A stretch of DNA of 64,000 nucleotides from Mycogone perniciosa (Eukaryota; Ascomycota; Sordariomycetes; Hypocreales; Hypocreaceae), in assembly GCA_025331125.1 (NCBI GenBank), contig JAOALB010000115.1:121905-185904 (forward strand), read 5' to 3'. A model generated the notes under the pieces. It saw only the letters and a program-made list of their open reading frames with translations, did not search any database and was not told the origin of the DNA. Position numbers and translations under genes: made by a program. Below, in pieces: positions 45,801-56,558 of this stretch. Each line of letters starts with the position of its first letter. Position 1 is the first letter of the stretch.

Positions 45801-47643
45801 GCTTGAGGGTTTTGTCGCTGCCTGGGGCTGTGCGAACACTGTCGTCCATAGTCGCATCCGAATTGCTCGTCCGCTTAGTTGTCTCCATCTCTTCAGCTGG
45901 CGACTGGCCGTCGCCATGAGATTCGGACTCAAGGAATGCTTGGACTCGATTGAAGCATGTAAGAGCCGCCAGTAATTGTGGCACAGACTGAAACACTTGC
46001 GTGAGTGGCTGGCAAAGAAGATTGATCCAACTCAGGGCAGTGAATGCTTTCTCGATGTTGAGGTTGTCCGCGCTGAAAGCAAATGTAACAACTGGGGAGA
46101 GAAGCAGAGGCGCAAAGGCAATGACAGTCGAAACTGTCGTGATGATTCGAAACCTCTTGGCTCCGGCGATCTCGCTTTCGCGGCATGTCTGGACTAGTCT
46201 CCCGATCTGATAGCTCAGTCCGGACATTTTGATGGCTGGTAGGCTGGGGATGATTGCAGAGGTAAATGCCACTCTCCTCTGCAACAGCGACATCCATTGA
46301 CCTTGCCGCTTACCAGCAAACCTCGCAACGATCAGTGTCAAGCCTGTGCAGGCAAAAATGACGAGGATGGGAGCAATAAAGGCAACACCGATTTGTCTAT
46401 GTAACAGCCAGCTTGCTAGGGCTGTTTCGATGATACTTGCCCAGCATTCATGAAGGTCTCGTATACCGCCTTGTATGCGACCAACGTCGGAGTTCATCAA
46501 GGTGATGGCTGAACTGTTCCCATCCTCCTTGGCATTCTTATGAATCGTCTTTCGGTAAATTGCGGTCACCAGGCACGCTCGAAGTCTGATTAGGGCGCGT
46601 TGATGAAAGTACCAATAGAGGCCAGTCGAAATTGCGAGACCGGTATAGATGACAGCTGCGGCGCCAATGAAGCCATAGCCCACGTTTGCAGACGTCTTAC
46701 TAGGGACCTCTCTGAGGTACTTCAGAACGGCGTTGATGAAGAAAGGTTGTGTGAAAGAAAACGCAATAACAGCCAACCTGGGGAGAATCGGCATCAAAAG
46801 CGGCCATTTGAGGATCGTTATTACCGAAAAAAGTAGGGGCCGGCCTTTGCGTTTGGTATTGGTATTGGAATTGACTCGACGCCGCTCAAAGTCATCCCAG
46901 AATACGTCCTGGTAGTTCTCGGCCAGCAGACTCTTATCGAGTATGTAAAGATCGCCGGCCGACAGAGGTTTGTGGTAACCGCGGAAAAGCAAATCGTTTA
47001 GCCAGAAGAACACGCTCTGGTTGAAGATGTTGCTTGTTGCTTCTGGATTTCGATGGTGGCTCTCCGGTCCTTTGATCCACCTAGTCTTGCTCTGGGCCTC
47101 GATCAGCAGCACAGTGAGTTTGACGCCGATGGATGCCGTGAAGACCTTGGTATAAGGAGACTGTCGAGATGACAGCCACTGGGTGCGCGACTGAGCAACA
47201 TCAAATAATAAAGTGAAGAATAGGTAAACATTGAGGAGTGCAGACGGTTTCAAGGTCCGTGAGTGGTCGAACACCGACACGACCAGGATCAGGGTGGCGG
47301 CGACGAGGGATAAGGTTGCGGCCGGGATGGTTGTTCGCTCGTGGCTTGGAGCAATAGTGCAAGCTAAGACAAGGAGGGCTATTTGAAGGCTGAGGTAGCA
47401 CCCAATAGCGGCGAATTTCAGCTTCTGGAAGCTCCAGCCTCCGCTGAGAATAACGGGTCGGCGGTAGAGGTAGACTAATCGCAAGACGGCAAATATGATA
47501 AAGGCTGATGATGGAGCAATGGAGAGCATCGACTGTTCAAACAACCTGGTGAAATCGAAGTCATCACGGCAGCCAACGACGGCAGGGCCAAAGGAGTCGT
47601 CATTGAGACATTCTGATGGTCTGATGGTGGTTGGAGCTGCCAT
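42876..47643 (-). CDS. ABCC-type (MRP-like) full-length ABC transporter
   Basis: Four exons (47643..44423, 44332..43883, 43799..43671, 43614..42876) encode 1512 aa. Introns are 90, 83 and 56 bp, and all phases match. The order is an N-terminal TMD0 region, TMD1, NBD1 near residue 650 (Walker A GGMAVGKST, signature LSGGQRKRICLARALY, Walker B VAILDDVLSGMD), TMD2, and NBD2 near residue 1265 (GRTGSGKSS, LSRGQKQLFSLARAI, GVLLLDEFNSGLD). NBD1 lacks the catalytic Glu after Walker B (Asp-Asp), as is usual in ABCC proteins. Members export conjugates, peptides and secondary metabolites across plasma or vacuolar membranes. It is next to the UstYa-type genes and on the same strand as the first, so product export is likely. 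The frame extends to a TTG at 47757; I use the first ATG. Confidence 0.92.
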
Positions 47644-48239
47644 TGAAGCAGTGCTGTGCTGTTCTCTCTGTCTCTTTTTCTCTCTCCAGGAATCAGATGA
47701 AGACGGTTCTTGTCGACAATGGATGGATCCGTGGGCCCATGAGGTGGGCGAGATCAAGCGTTGTTGATGGGAGGAAAAGAGAAGCTTTCCATGGTGCTTC
47801 GATTGATCTACTTGCCGGCTGGCGTTTCTGGAGGGGAATTTAAAGGCAGTTCCAACCGCGACTCTTGTGGTTCCGGCTCCCTGCGGCCGAATCCTTCATA
47901 CAGATAGGTACTCCGTACTATTACCTATTAATCGTACGAGACAAGAAGCGGGGACAAGGAAGCGCGTCACTGCGGCAGCCTACATGTACATATTACTACT
48001 ACTACGGAGTAATACTACTACCACTACTACTACTACGATGCTACTTCAGACACACCTGGCCAACATCTCCCAAAAGGGTTGGCTGCAGCTGGCGGGAATA
48101 ACACATATTTTATCCCATACCGCATCCACACTCGGCATCTTGAGTCTCTCCAACCAGGCAATTTGCCAGATACTGACTATCTACCATCTGTGTAGCATTG
48201 GTGCATGACATGGGTAAGTTTAGGTAGGTAGGCCTTTAT
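47644..48239. other. Intergenic between ABC transporter and first UstYa-like gene
   Basis: The promoter side of the transporter. It holds a short TAC/ACT-rich microsatellite (47990..48035) with embedded TACGGAGTA. Confidence 0.45.
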
Positions 48240-49328
48240 CTACCCGTGTGCTCCGTCACCCTGTCTTGGACGCTTGAACTTGCTTGGAATTATGTCACAG
48301 TCAATCCCTCCTCGCTGTATACACTCCCAGTCTGTATATGAGTTCTCTATAAACCACTCCTGAATTTTATCGAAACGCCGGCACTTGTGTGGAGTTTTCA
48401 TATCGGGGAGCACGTTCATAACGTTATTGGGATCTCTTTCCATAAGAATCGGAGTCACATCACCCGTGCACATAATCGCTAGACGCAAGGTTGTGATGCA
48501 GTGATCGACATGCTCCCGGAAGTCATGGTGGTTGACGTGGCGGAGATCGTCTGGAATCGTTTCGTTCGTGTATTCGGCTCGGTATGTGTATCGGCGTATC
48601 ATGTCCTATGAAAGGGCGCCATTCTTGTTAGCCTAATATTCATGCTGGCCAAAAGTTCTCATAATTCATACCAGGCAATGAAGTTGATGGAAAACTTCGA
48701 GATTTGCTGCGATACCTCCTAGTTCCGGCCGGAAGAGCTTCTTGCTCTGCTTGTTGGATTTGTTCATCTGTGGGAGTTCGGACATTTGTATGATAATATC
48801 CCCCACTGAAACTTTCGTTAGCCAGACAATATTACAAGAAAAATTACCCAAAATGGCCACTGGGAAAGCTTGGAGGGAATCCCAGATGTCGACATGGTGA
48901 GAATGGCGGAACAACTTACTCTCCCAAAGACGAGCCCACACCGCATCTTTCTCAGGGCTTGGTGTTCCACGGTAAATATCTTGCTCATCGAAGTCGTTTG
49001 GCCATTCATATTCCGTGTACTCCAGTGAGGATAAAACAGGAGCTGTACCAAAAACCCGTGTAAGCGACGAAAGTTGGGATATTCGTATTTCATACTCACA
49101 GTATGTGGAGAGCAGTCGCGTGCATGTTTTCTCATTGAAGGGTGTTCTCAAGAGCATTAATGCTATCTGAGATAGAGCAGCCCCAATCAGTAAACCTATG
49201 ACAAGAAAGGGTATACTGCGCTTATCTGAACCACACTTGGGCTGAGATCGTGGACTGTTGGTCAATGGTCTGGCTGGGATATCCGACGACATCAACGGCT
49301 GTTTTGATTCCTCATCAACGCTTTCCAT
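48240..49328 (-). CDS. UstYa-family (DUF3328) oxidase-like membrane protein, gene A
   Basis: Four exons (49328..49100, 49042..48920, 48811..48672, 48605..48240) encode 285 aa. Introns are 57, 108 and 66 bp and phases match. One transmembrane segment (IPFLVIGLLIGAALSQIALM) follows a 40-residue cytosolic tail. The lumenal part carries both UstYa motifs: FHQLHCL and, about 40 residues later, HVDHCITTLRLAIMC followed by TGDVTP. These HxxHC motifs are thought to bind metal and act in oxidative cyclisation of ribosomal peptides (ustiloxin, phomopsin, cyclochlorotine-type systems). The ATG chosen follows a longer frame beginning with TTG at 49349. It is on the same strand as the transporter and 0.6 kb from its start codon. 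Confidence 0.85.
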
Positions 49329-50224
49329 TGCGCTTATTTTGCGGCGCAATTGGTTATGTTAGTGGTACTCCTGCTTGAGATCGATGAGCTATCCATTGAA
49401 AGAGACTTCTTCAAGCCGGCATTAAGAGAGGGATCAGTATGGGGCTATCAAACAAGACAGTGGCTTCTCTAGACTGTGGGGTCATAAGCTTCGCAGGCGT
49501 CTGGCAACAACTAAATTTGACTCTTGGCAACGAATGCATCGCTGCTCGCTTACCGTATACCGCAGCTAGCCACTTCATATTGTATGTCCAAAAGTTTTGA
49601 TTACTAAAGGCTACTTCGTACATCGGAGCATAGATTAGCCTGCATTAGTACATGCATACCTGCATATGCCTAGTATCGGTGAGAGTCTTCAGACAACATT
49701 GAACCAACACAGCGTTACCTCGCAGTAACGAGGTATCACTCCGTAAACCCTCAGGTTTATAGCAACAAATAGGCACTCGGCCAATGCCGAATATAGATGA
49801 GTTTCCGAGACTCGCATGTGGGCCGAATCTAGCCGGGAGAAATCTAGATGGGCAGGTGGGTGTTGTGGCGCATATTCGTCATCCTCGGCTAGCACATTGG
49901 AAGTCATCAACCGCTCCATCAGACTCATGCTTGCAATACGAAGTAACTCGTGCCGCGTGACTAGGATTTTAGGCCACCCTAACTATCTGAGGCCAAATGA
50001 TGGCGCCCATGGTAACCAATACTCCCCGATAGCTTACGGTCTAAACATTGTTTTCCTGATAGAGTAAATATTGTTTTTTGGCATTGGTGGTACTTTTATT
50101 CTAGGTAGGTATCTATGTGTATGGAGATCCTAAATAGCAATACAGAATGGAAAAGATAAAAAGATCAAAAAAATCGATTGCTTCTCGGCATTACCTCCGT
50201 GTATATACCCACTGACCCCAAAGT
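49329..50224. other. Intergenic between UstYa-like genes A and B
   Basis: No supported gene. A 79-codon minus-strand ORF (49689..49928, beginning MSLMERLMTSNVLAEDDE) has no signal peptide or motif and is not called. Confidence 0.4.
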
Positions 50225-51028
50225 TTAAACAATCCCGCAATCCGGAAACTTGACTACTATAATGGTATTGGTGTCGTCGAATGCAGCATCACGCGCCAGC
50301 AACATGTGACTGCAGTGCTTCGTGTGAGGAAGTTCGCCAATGTAGCTATCAATTGCCGCTTTCCCCTTGCCCAGAATCGCTCTATGCATCTTTTGCCACA
50401 TGGCTGTGCAATGTCGGATGTGGTATTCCCAATTCACAAACAACCCAGTAAATTCTCCCGTCATGATCTCTTTATGCGAAAGAGGTTGCGTTTTGTTAGG
50501 ATCCCGGAACCATTCCCAAGTGGTTATGTTGTCAAAGTCCTCAGAAAGCTCGGCGTCGTAGCACTGGTAAGGGAGCCAGCAAAAGGACATTATATCGAAT
50601 TTACAGCCGCGCTGGCGTGCTTCCGTAGCTGTAGATCCACACGGCGATTTCATGATGTATGTCGGCTTGAAATTGGTTTGTCCGCCGAGTGTGGTTGCAG
50701 CTGTGGCAGTTGAAGCTGATTCTTGAGAACGATGCTCAACAAACATGACATTCGCCACGACTAGTGCGGAGACTATCAGAGCCAGAAACAGAGAGACAAG
50801 TTTGACTTGCCAGGATAGCCAGGCGCAGCGAGTCGATGATTTGATTCTCGACAGAGGCAGTTCAAGGTCGTCGTCTGTTTGATCGTCGGCAGAGAGAAAT
50901 CCCTGATTTTCTGGGGTTTTCATGCTTGATTCAGAGTGACGGCTATCGTAAGTAGCGCCAAATGTCGAAAACCAACACCTCAGATGTTGCAAGTAGTCTG
51001 ATGTTGAAGAAGTTATGTGGCGAGGCAT
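50225..51028 (-). CDS. UstYa-like membrane protein with two HxxHC motifs, gene B
   Basis: A single-exon 267-aa protein. A cytosolic tail is followed by one membrane segment (VKLVSLFLALIVSALVVANVMF) and a lumenal domain. That domain contains CGSTATEARQRGCKFD, FCWLPYQCYDAEL and TWEWF. It then has YHIRHCTAMWQKMH and, near the end, HTKHCSHMLL. It therefore has two HxxHC motifs, like UstYa proteins, but the surrounding sequence belongs to a different fungal family with a Cys-rich N-terminal half of its ectodomain. An ATG at 50923 would give a shorter N-terminus (MKTPENQGF) typical of this type. Function is inferred from the motifs and from its place among UstYa-family genes. Confidence 0.75.
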   Translation of the reverse strand: MPRHITSSTSDYLQHLRCWFSTFGATYDSRHSESSMKTPENQGFLSADDQTDDDLELPLSRIKSSTRCAWLSWQVKLVSLFLALIVSALVVANVMFVEHRSQESASTATAATTLGGQTNFKPTYIMKSPCGSTATEARQRGCKFDIMSFCWLPYQCYDAELSEDFDNITTWEWFRDPNKTQPLSHKEIMTGEFTGLFVNWEYHIRHCTAMWQKMHRAILGKGKAAIDSYIGELPHTKHCSHMLLARDAAFDDTNTIIVVKFPDCGIV

Positions 51029-51716
51029 ATTGACGGGAGACTGACGGGTACCAGTAAAACGGCAACGAAAAATATTGTAAGAAAGGACAACCTTGTTTGG
51101 GGGGATCGAGGGTATCCATCCCTCAACCTCCGCTTTAGTGTGTCAAAAATGTATAGAATAATGATAACAAGGACTTACTTACCCCGCACAATTAACCTTG
51201 AAGGAAAGAATCGTACGACCTGAGCCGGGTTGTGAAGTGATAGGAGGCTGAAAGCAAAAGAGCCATGCAGGTGCCCGTAGCAGTGTTGGTAGTTGAGGCC
51301 CGGCTTTGCAGAAATGGATACCAGGATGATAGGGGGTGAGGCGTGTATGGAAAAATAGTGTGGCTGTGTACATTCCGATATGCACGGGGATCCAACATGA
51401 ACGCTACATGTCCTAGATTTCAAATCACGATTGCCACGTACGTTGCATATCTCCAACAAGCACTGCAGAGATGCCGTGTCTCTCGCATCGGGACTTTCCT
51501 AATCAAGCTCTACCTGGCGGCTTACACAGGTACACAAGGGAATCGAACGGATCCCATCCACCTCACAAGCTCCGCACATACGACATGTGTCTCGACAACG
51601 ACAGAGGCATGGTTCGAGAGTATGCCTACATCAAGTGGGTACAACATTCATATTTGCATAGAGATATTGTGATATGATCAGCGGAGGTAATACATGATAG
51701 TTTTGACCAGGTCAAG
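51029..51716. other. Intergenic between genes B and C
   Basis: About 690 bp with no supported coding sequence. Confidence 0.4.
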
Positions 51717-52792
51717 TTACGAATGTTGTTCGAGATATTGCCAAATAGCGCTCCAACTGCGGCACTGATGAGGACTTTCCCATCCAACTACCAGGAATCT
51801 CCCATTGATTTTCACTGGTCCTTCCAGTGTCAAGTCCGCACCGCACATAAGAGCTTGACGGATGTAATCAAAGCAATGAGAGATGTGCCATAGTCCATGT
51901 GTCATGGCAGTAAATGACGGATTACCAGTGTCCTCCGGATATTCAGCGAGTAGTTCATCGGAGTCAATTCTGCCCTCAACCACATTCCAGAACATTTTTC
52001 TAATGGCTCCCTATGTTGGAGTTAGTAAAAGACTATTAAAGGCTGACGAGATGTTTGGAGGCCTGGTCATGTTTGAAGTACTAGAAGGGTGAAGCATTGC
52101 GTACCAAACAATGGAGCTGATGGAGCACGCTGACTCCAAAAAGACCGCGTCCATCAACTGCCTCAGCAGCACGTAACCCATAGTCAGTATAATTATCAAT
52201 CCAGATGAATCCTTTGTGCTCGCTCTCTGCTATTCATGTGTCAAAAATTATTCAGGAACTTTCATCGAGCCGCAACCTACGTCCACTAAGACTTTCCCAA
52301 TCTTCGTCACTCTGATTCGAAGGTCGCACAATAAATCTCAAATCTTCTTTAAATGTCCTCGTTTCTTCTGGGACTTTCCTTCAGTTAGCGTTAATCACTA
52401 CCAGCCACCACCGGCATGAAGCCTGAGTGCTTAAACTCACATGACGGGAACGGTGACTTGGTATCATCGTTCTTCGAGTTCAAGACGTCTCGAGATTGCT
52501 CATAGAGACGGAGCGTAGCCCACGTGAGGAAAGCATTCAAAATCAGAGTTGCGACGAGGAAGGCTAAGAGAATCCTCGCAAAGAACGTCCATGACTCTCT
52601 GGCCTTGGGCTTTTGATCCTCTGGTGTTTTGGGCAATTTCTCTTCGTCAGAAGGTAAGGATGAGTACTGTTGTCGCATCTGTGACACTTTGGTCAGAGCC
52701 CACGACATTCTTGCCAACATAGTCTCAGTAAATTTTCTTCTTTCGAGTATTGTAGAATACTGGTGTGGAAGACTGGTGCGGAAGGCCGGCAT
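51717..52792 (-). CDS. UstYa-family (DUF3328) oxidase-like membrane protein, gene C
   Basis: Four exons (52792..52441, 52373..52281, 52229..52105, 52010..51717) encode 287 aa. The first acceptor GGAAAG follows a CTAAC branch site, and all phases match. A charged N-terminal tail of about 70 residues precedes the membrane segment FFARILLAFLVATLILNAFLTW. The lumenal part has EETRTFKEDLRF and SDEDWESLSG, both typical of the family, then VSVLHQLHCLGAIRK and HISHCFDYIRQALMC followed by GADLTLEG. Both HxxHC motifs are intact. It ends SPHQCRSWSAIWQYLEQH, also family-typical. It is head-to-head with gene D, so the two probably share a promoter of about 310 bp. Confidence 0.85.
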
Positions 52793-53102
52793 AGATGACA
52801 CAGAGCTACCTAGGAGATAATGGGAGACTACAAGGCCCTCGGCTCGCTATACGTCGATTTCCACTTTAGGCAAGCTAACTAAAGGATCTTCAGCATGTAA
52901 TGTCTCATTTACCCATGCAATCTCTGACAGGGGGGTTCTCCGCGCCGCCTGGTGAACCAACAACTTCACTTGCTCGTCTTGGGGGCCAAATTTCCAGTAC
53001 CAAGCGGGCGCCCAACCTTATGTTCCTCTGTGCGCCCAATCTTCACCTTTAGGCCAATAACTAAGGCGATACCCATTTTCTATATTCTTTCTTGATTTTA
53101 CA
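52793..53102. promoter_or_regulatory. Divergent promoter of UstYa-like genes C and D
   Basis: A 310-bp region between head-to-head starts; no gene. It contains a CTATATTC tract near 53080 close to the gene D start. Confidence 0.5.
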
Positions 53103-54187
53103 ATGGCTTTCCTACATCCTAAAGTTGACAAGTCGTTTGAGGACAGTCAAAGCGAAGAAATAGGGCTCGTAACCGAATATCAGAAAGATTTCAGACAATC
53201 CTCACATGGGGCTTCGTCAAGGCTTCGTCAAGTCTTATGGACATCGGTCCGCATTGTTCTCTTCGTTTCATACGTCCTGTTTGCGGTTGACGTTTTTACG
53301 TCACGCGTACTCAAAGATCCAACGACCGATATCGGCAACGAAGGTTCGTGACGCTAAAAGACTGTGAATTGTGGTGAATTAATATTCAGTACAGGTATTT
53401 ACGACGGTCTTACCATCTCTCACGAGGAGGTGGTGTTCCAAAGGGCTGGGTTTCATGATTCTCGGCATCGAACGCTCACCCCTTACGAAGGAGAGCCTAA
53501 CCACGAAAATAATGCAGCTTGGGATAGACTGATGAGTGGTACGTCTCATATGCTACCTGCTGCACTACTGTGAGAATTCGAAAGTGAGTGAATATTCGGC
53601 TAACTTCATCATTGTAGTTGGAATTGCAACAATTACCCAGAGCGAGAATCGTCGACTTAAGCCCAATGGTACTGCGACAATTTGGGGGAAAACAGACGAA
53701 TACATTGTGGAGATTGAGATGTTTCATCAGTTGCACTGCCTAGTAAGGAGCACTCTTTGCAAAACATTACAAAGTCTCTAATTTGGCTATCTCACCAGAA
53801 AGCATTGCGACGGCAACTCTGGGAGTTTGAGACAGCATCAGGGGGTAAGATATCAAAGGATCCTCAAATCGCACTGCAGAGACGGCAACACTTTGGTAAG
53901 CTTCCAGTTTCAGAAAAAGAAGATCGAGGTTGCTCCTGCTTACAATACAGGCAGACCACTGTATCGACTACCTTCGGCAAGTTATAATGTGTCATGGAGA
54001 TGTTACACCCAATACCTTCGAGTGGAATGATGAGATAGAAGGTTACTTGGCACATCATAGCGTCCGCCATCAATGCCGCAATTTTGAACAGATATTCTCT
54101 TGGGCAGCGGCTCGCAATACCTCTGGCTGGGTAGTGGACGGTGATCATGTAAACGTGGAGCTCGAGGAGGAAGAAACTGAGGACTAA
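53103..54187 (+). CDS. UstYa-family (DUF3328) oxidase-like membrane protein, gene D
   Basis: Five exons (53103..53343, 53395..53538, 53618..53742, 53799..53895, 53955..54187) encode 279 aa; every junction is GT-AG and in phase. A tail of about 45 residues precedes the membrane segment VRIVLFVSYVLFAVDVF. The ectodomain contains NNAAWDRLM (the W-D position of the family), then MFHQLHCLKALRRQLW. The last splice creates HFDHCIDYLRQVIMCHGDVT, so both HxxHC motifs are present. The final acceptor is the second of two AGs (GGCAG); the first would break the frame. A very acidic tail (ELEEEETED) ends the protein. Confidence 0.82.
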
Positions 54188-54479
54188 GGATGAAGTGCAA
54201 TCATGGGGGACGGCTTGATCCATGAATGCATGTTTAGATTTAATCTAGAAAAAAGAATTCAACGTCAATTTCATTCTCATCTTCTAATGATAGACCTAAT
54301 GGACGCGATTGCACGAAAACTTTGTTAATTCTGGCCTTGAAGCGCGCCCGTCCATCAACACCACTAACAAATCTCTTGCTCACTACCACCTAGAATTTTA
54401 TGACGACTCGGCCCAATGAGGAAACTTGAGATATCGCCCAAACCCCGTAAAGTTGTGCAAGACAACAGGATGATGGCGT

Positions 54480-55316
54480 TCATACCACAGACCCATTGGA
54501 ATCTGCAACAAGCTTAGCCACACAAATCTTTGAATCAATTTACAATGTGGAAGAGAACGGCATATTGTTAGAAGATGAATGCTGAATACTTACCCAATCA
54601 CCGCAATCTTGCTCAATCCCATACCCATCGATTTCTTCAGGGTCATCTCCAGTAGGATATTCGAGTGTAGTATCAGCAGCACACAGAATCTTCTGTCTTA
54701 GATAGTCAAGACATTGATGAATCTGTTTTGTCCGCACTTGGTGCTCTTCGTTTTGATGTCTAATCGGCAGATTGAGCGCGCTCGAGTTCTCCATGAGACT
54801 GAATAGCTCCCCTCGCAACGTGGCGAGGCAGTAAAGTTCGTGGGCCCAGGCCATGCCGTACAGTCGGTTGCCACCATCTCCGCTGGGCAAGCCGGGCGGG
54901 AGTTTCTGGCTCTCAATCACCTTATCGCTGAGATGTACCAGCCCATTGCCGTTAGGAAGACAAGAGAAGGCCACATCAGCGGCCGCCAGGTCCACCGGCT
55001 GCAATGTCTGGCGCTCATACTTGGTAACCCAGATTGGCGGATCTATCTGTCTCGAATGTCTCGACCTAATAAAAGCGGTGTATATTATGATGCCGATTAT
55101 GCTGGACAGAGTGAGGATAGCGATACCAACCGCAATCTTGTAGATGCTTCGAGAACGCTGTCCTGCGGCGAATCGGGGTGGGATATTAGGGGAAATAGCC
55201 CCAGAGCTTTCGCTCTCACTGTCATGACTACAGGAGTCGTGACTGCTATCAGGCGCTCCTGTCGAACTATCGACAAGATGGAATTTCCCACTCAGGGTCG
55301 TGTAAGAAGGCTCCAT
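54480..55316 (-). CDS. Divergent UstYa-family (DUF3328) protein with altered motifs, gene E
   Basis: Exon 1 is 55316..54594. A GTAAGT donor after DCGDW and the acceptor TCAAAG give a second exon 54527..54480 (256 aa). Reading through without splicing would stop at 54540 (258 aa). The membrane segment is IAVGIAILTLSSIIGIIIYTAF. The family landmarks are present but changed: WAHELYCLATL has Tyr where the first motif needs its second His, and QIHQCLDYLRQKILC has H-x-C where HxxHC is expected. CAADTTLEYP and the CGDW end are normal. The fold is probably kept but metal binding may not be. It could be an accessory subunit, since UstYa-type proteins are reported to work in pairs, or a decaying copy. 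Confidence 0.72.
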
Positions 55317-55951
55317 TGTCGTGGGCTATAGGGCGTGCTTAGATACTGCTGGGACTGAAGAGCAGAGCCAAAAATAAAGATGGTTTGGTATGCTGTGCCA
55401 AGAGCTGGTAATGTTGAGGCTGTGCAAGACAACGTGCTCAATTAAAACGTAATCCAAACAATTTGGAATATCTCAACCAACAGGCGTTGACCAAGCCATA
55501 CGACCGGGGTGCTGATAATATGCCGTCTGACCTTCTATCTTGAGCATTTCCCGAGCCGTGAAGCCGGGTTGATAATGGTTTTACACCAAGTGAATATACA
55601 TGTACATGAAGTTCGCGTATGCAGGACTATGTGCGGGGTGATGCCAAGGGCCATGTCATGCAGTCCAGCAATGGAAATGGCCGATATTGCCAACATATTT
55701 ATGGACTAGATCGGGCTGGTCAGGCTGCTATACAAGATCACGTACACGAAGCCCGAAGACGCCAAGCCCGAGGTATGGACTTTCATAGACCCGTGTAGAT
55801 ATATCCATGGCCAATTGTCTCCAAGTTGTTCGCATAAAGAGGCCTCAGAGTAACTCTTTCTCAACTATTCTCATCACACATCCTGCCACCTAACAGAAGT
55901 TCACACTACTATTGTTATCACACTACCTTTTCCTACAAACAGTCTATCAAC
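55317..55951. other. Intergenic between gene E and small secreted protein gene
   Basis: Promoter DNA for the divergent pair. The last 100 bases are a CT/CA-rich leader with no gene. Confidence 0.45.
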
Positions 55952-56558
55952 ATGCAGCTCTCCAATCTTGTGGCTTTCTTTTCCCTTGCTATTGCTAGCA
56001 CCACAGCTATCCCTACTCCCAACTCTAATGAATTCGGGGTCTTTCTCAAAGGTTTGTCAATGGGGACATAGGCAAGACCTGCCATGCCACAACTCTCTGT
56101 TTTGGACTGAATACAAACGAGGCAGCTAACACATATATCCAGTTCGAGGATCCTCCGGTGATCGCTATCTTCCAGGCAAGTTACCGACTGGAGATTCTGT
56201 CTTAATACATCAACGCCGATTCAGCTAACCATGTTCCTAGAGCGTGACATATCCTCTGTCTCGGATGACTCTTTGATCGAAAGGGCAAATGGTGACTTTA
56301 TTCATCGTAAGACCACATCAGGTGCCCTAATATTTGTGATCTTCGCAGCTGATACATGGAAAAGGACGCCACATGGCTGGGTTTGATGTGAGAGAACTGG
56401 CCCAGTACGGTATGTAACTCAAGTTCTTAATAGTGAGAAAATAGACCCAGAAACTAACCGAGAGTATAGATGCTATCGTTCCTGAGGGAGGATGCCCCAA
56501 TTCGACCCCTAGTTCGAAGAGCAAGCGCGGTGGTTGCTACAATTATATCAGGGCGTGA
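55952..56558 (+). CDS. Small secreted protein, candidate RiPP precursor
   Basis: Five exons (55952..56051, 56143..56175, 56241..56306, 56365..56409, 56470..56558) encode 110 aa, with all phases consistent. Intron 2 uses a GC donor (AG|GCAAGT). MQLSNLVAFFSLAIASTTA is a clear signal peptide. The middle is charged and ends in ELAQY. The C-terminus is GGCPNST-x-SSKSKR followed by GGCYNYIRA. KR is a Kex2-type site, so cleavage would release a short peptide with two Tyr and one Cys. Dikaritin precursors combine a signal peptide, Kex2 sites and Tyr-containing cores, but they usually have several repeated cores and this has one. A GTGAGT donor overlapping the stop could extend the protein. It may instead be an unrelated secreted protein. 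Confidence 0.55.

Noticed and set aside
49689..49928. 79-codon minus-strand ORF considered as an alternative peptide precursor in the UstYa-type cluster
   Set aside because: No signal peptide, no Kex2-separated repeats and no convincing promoter.
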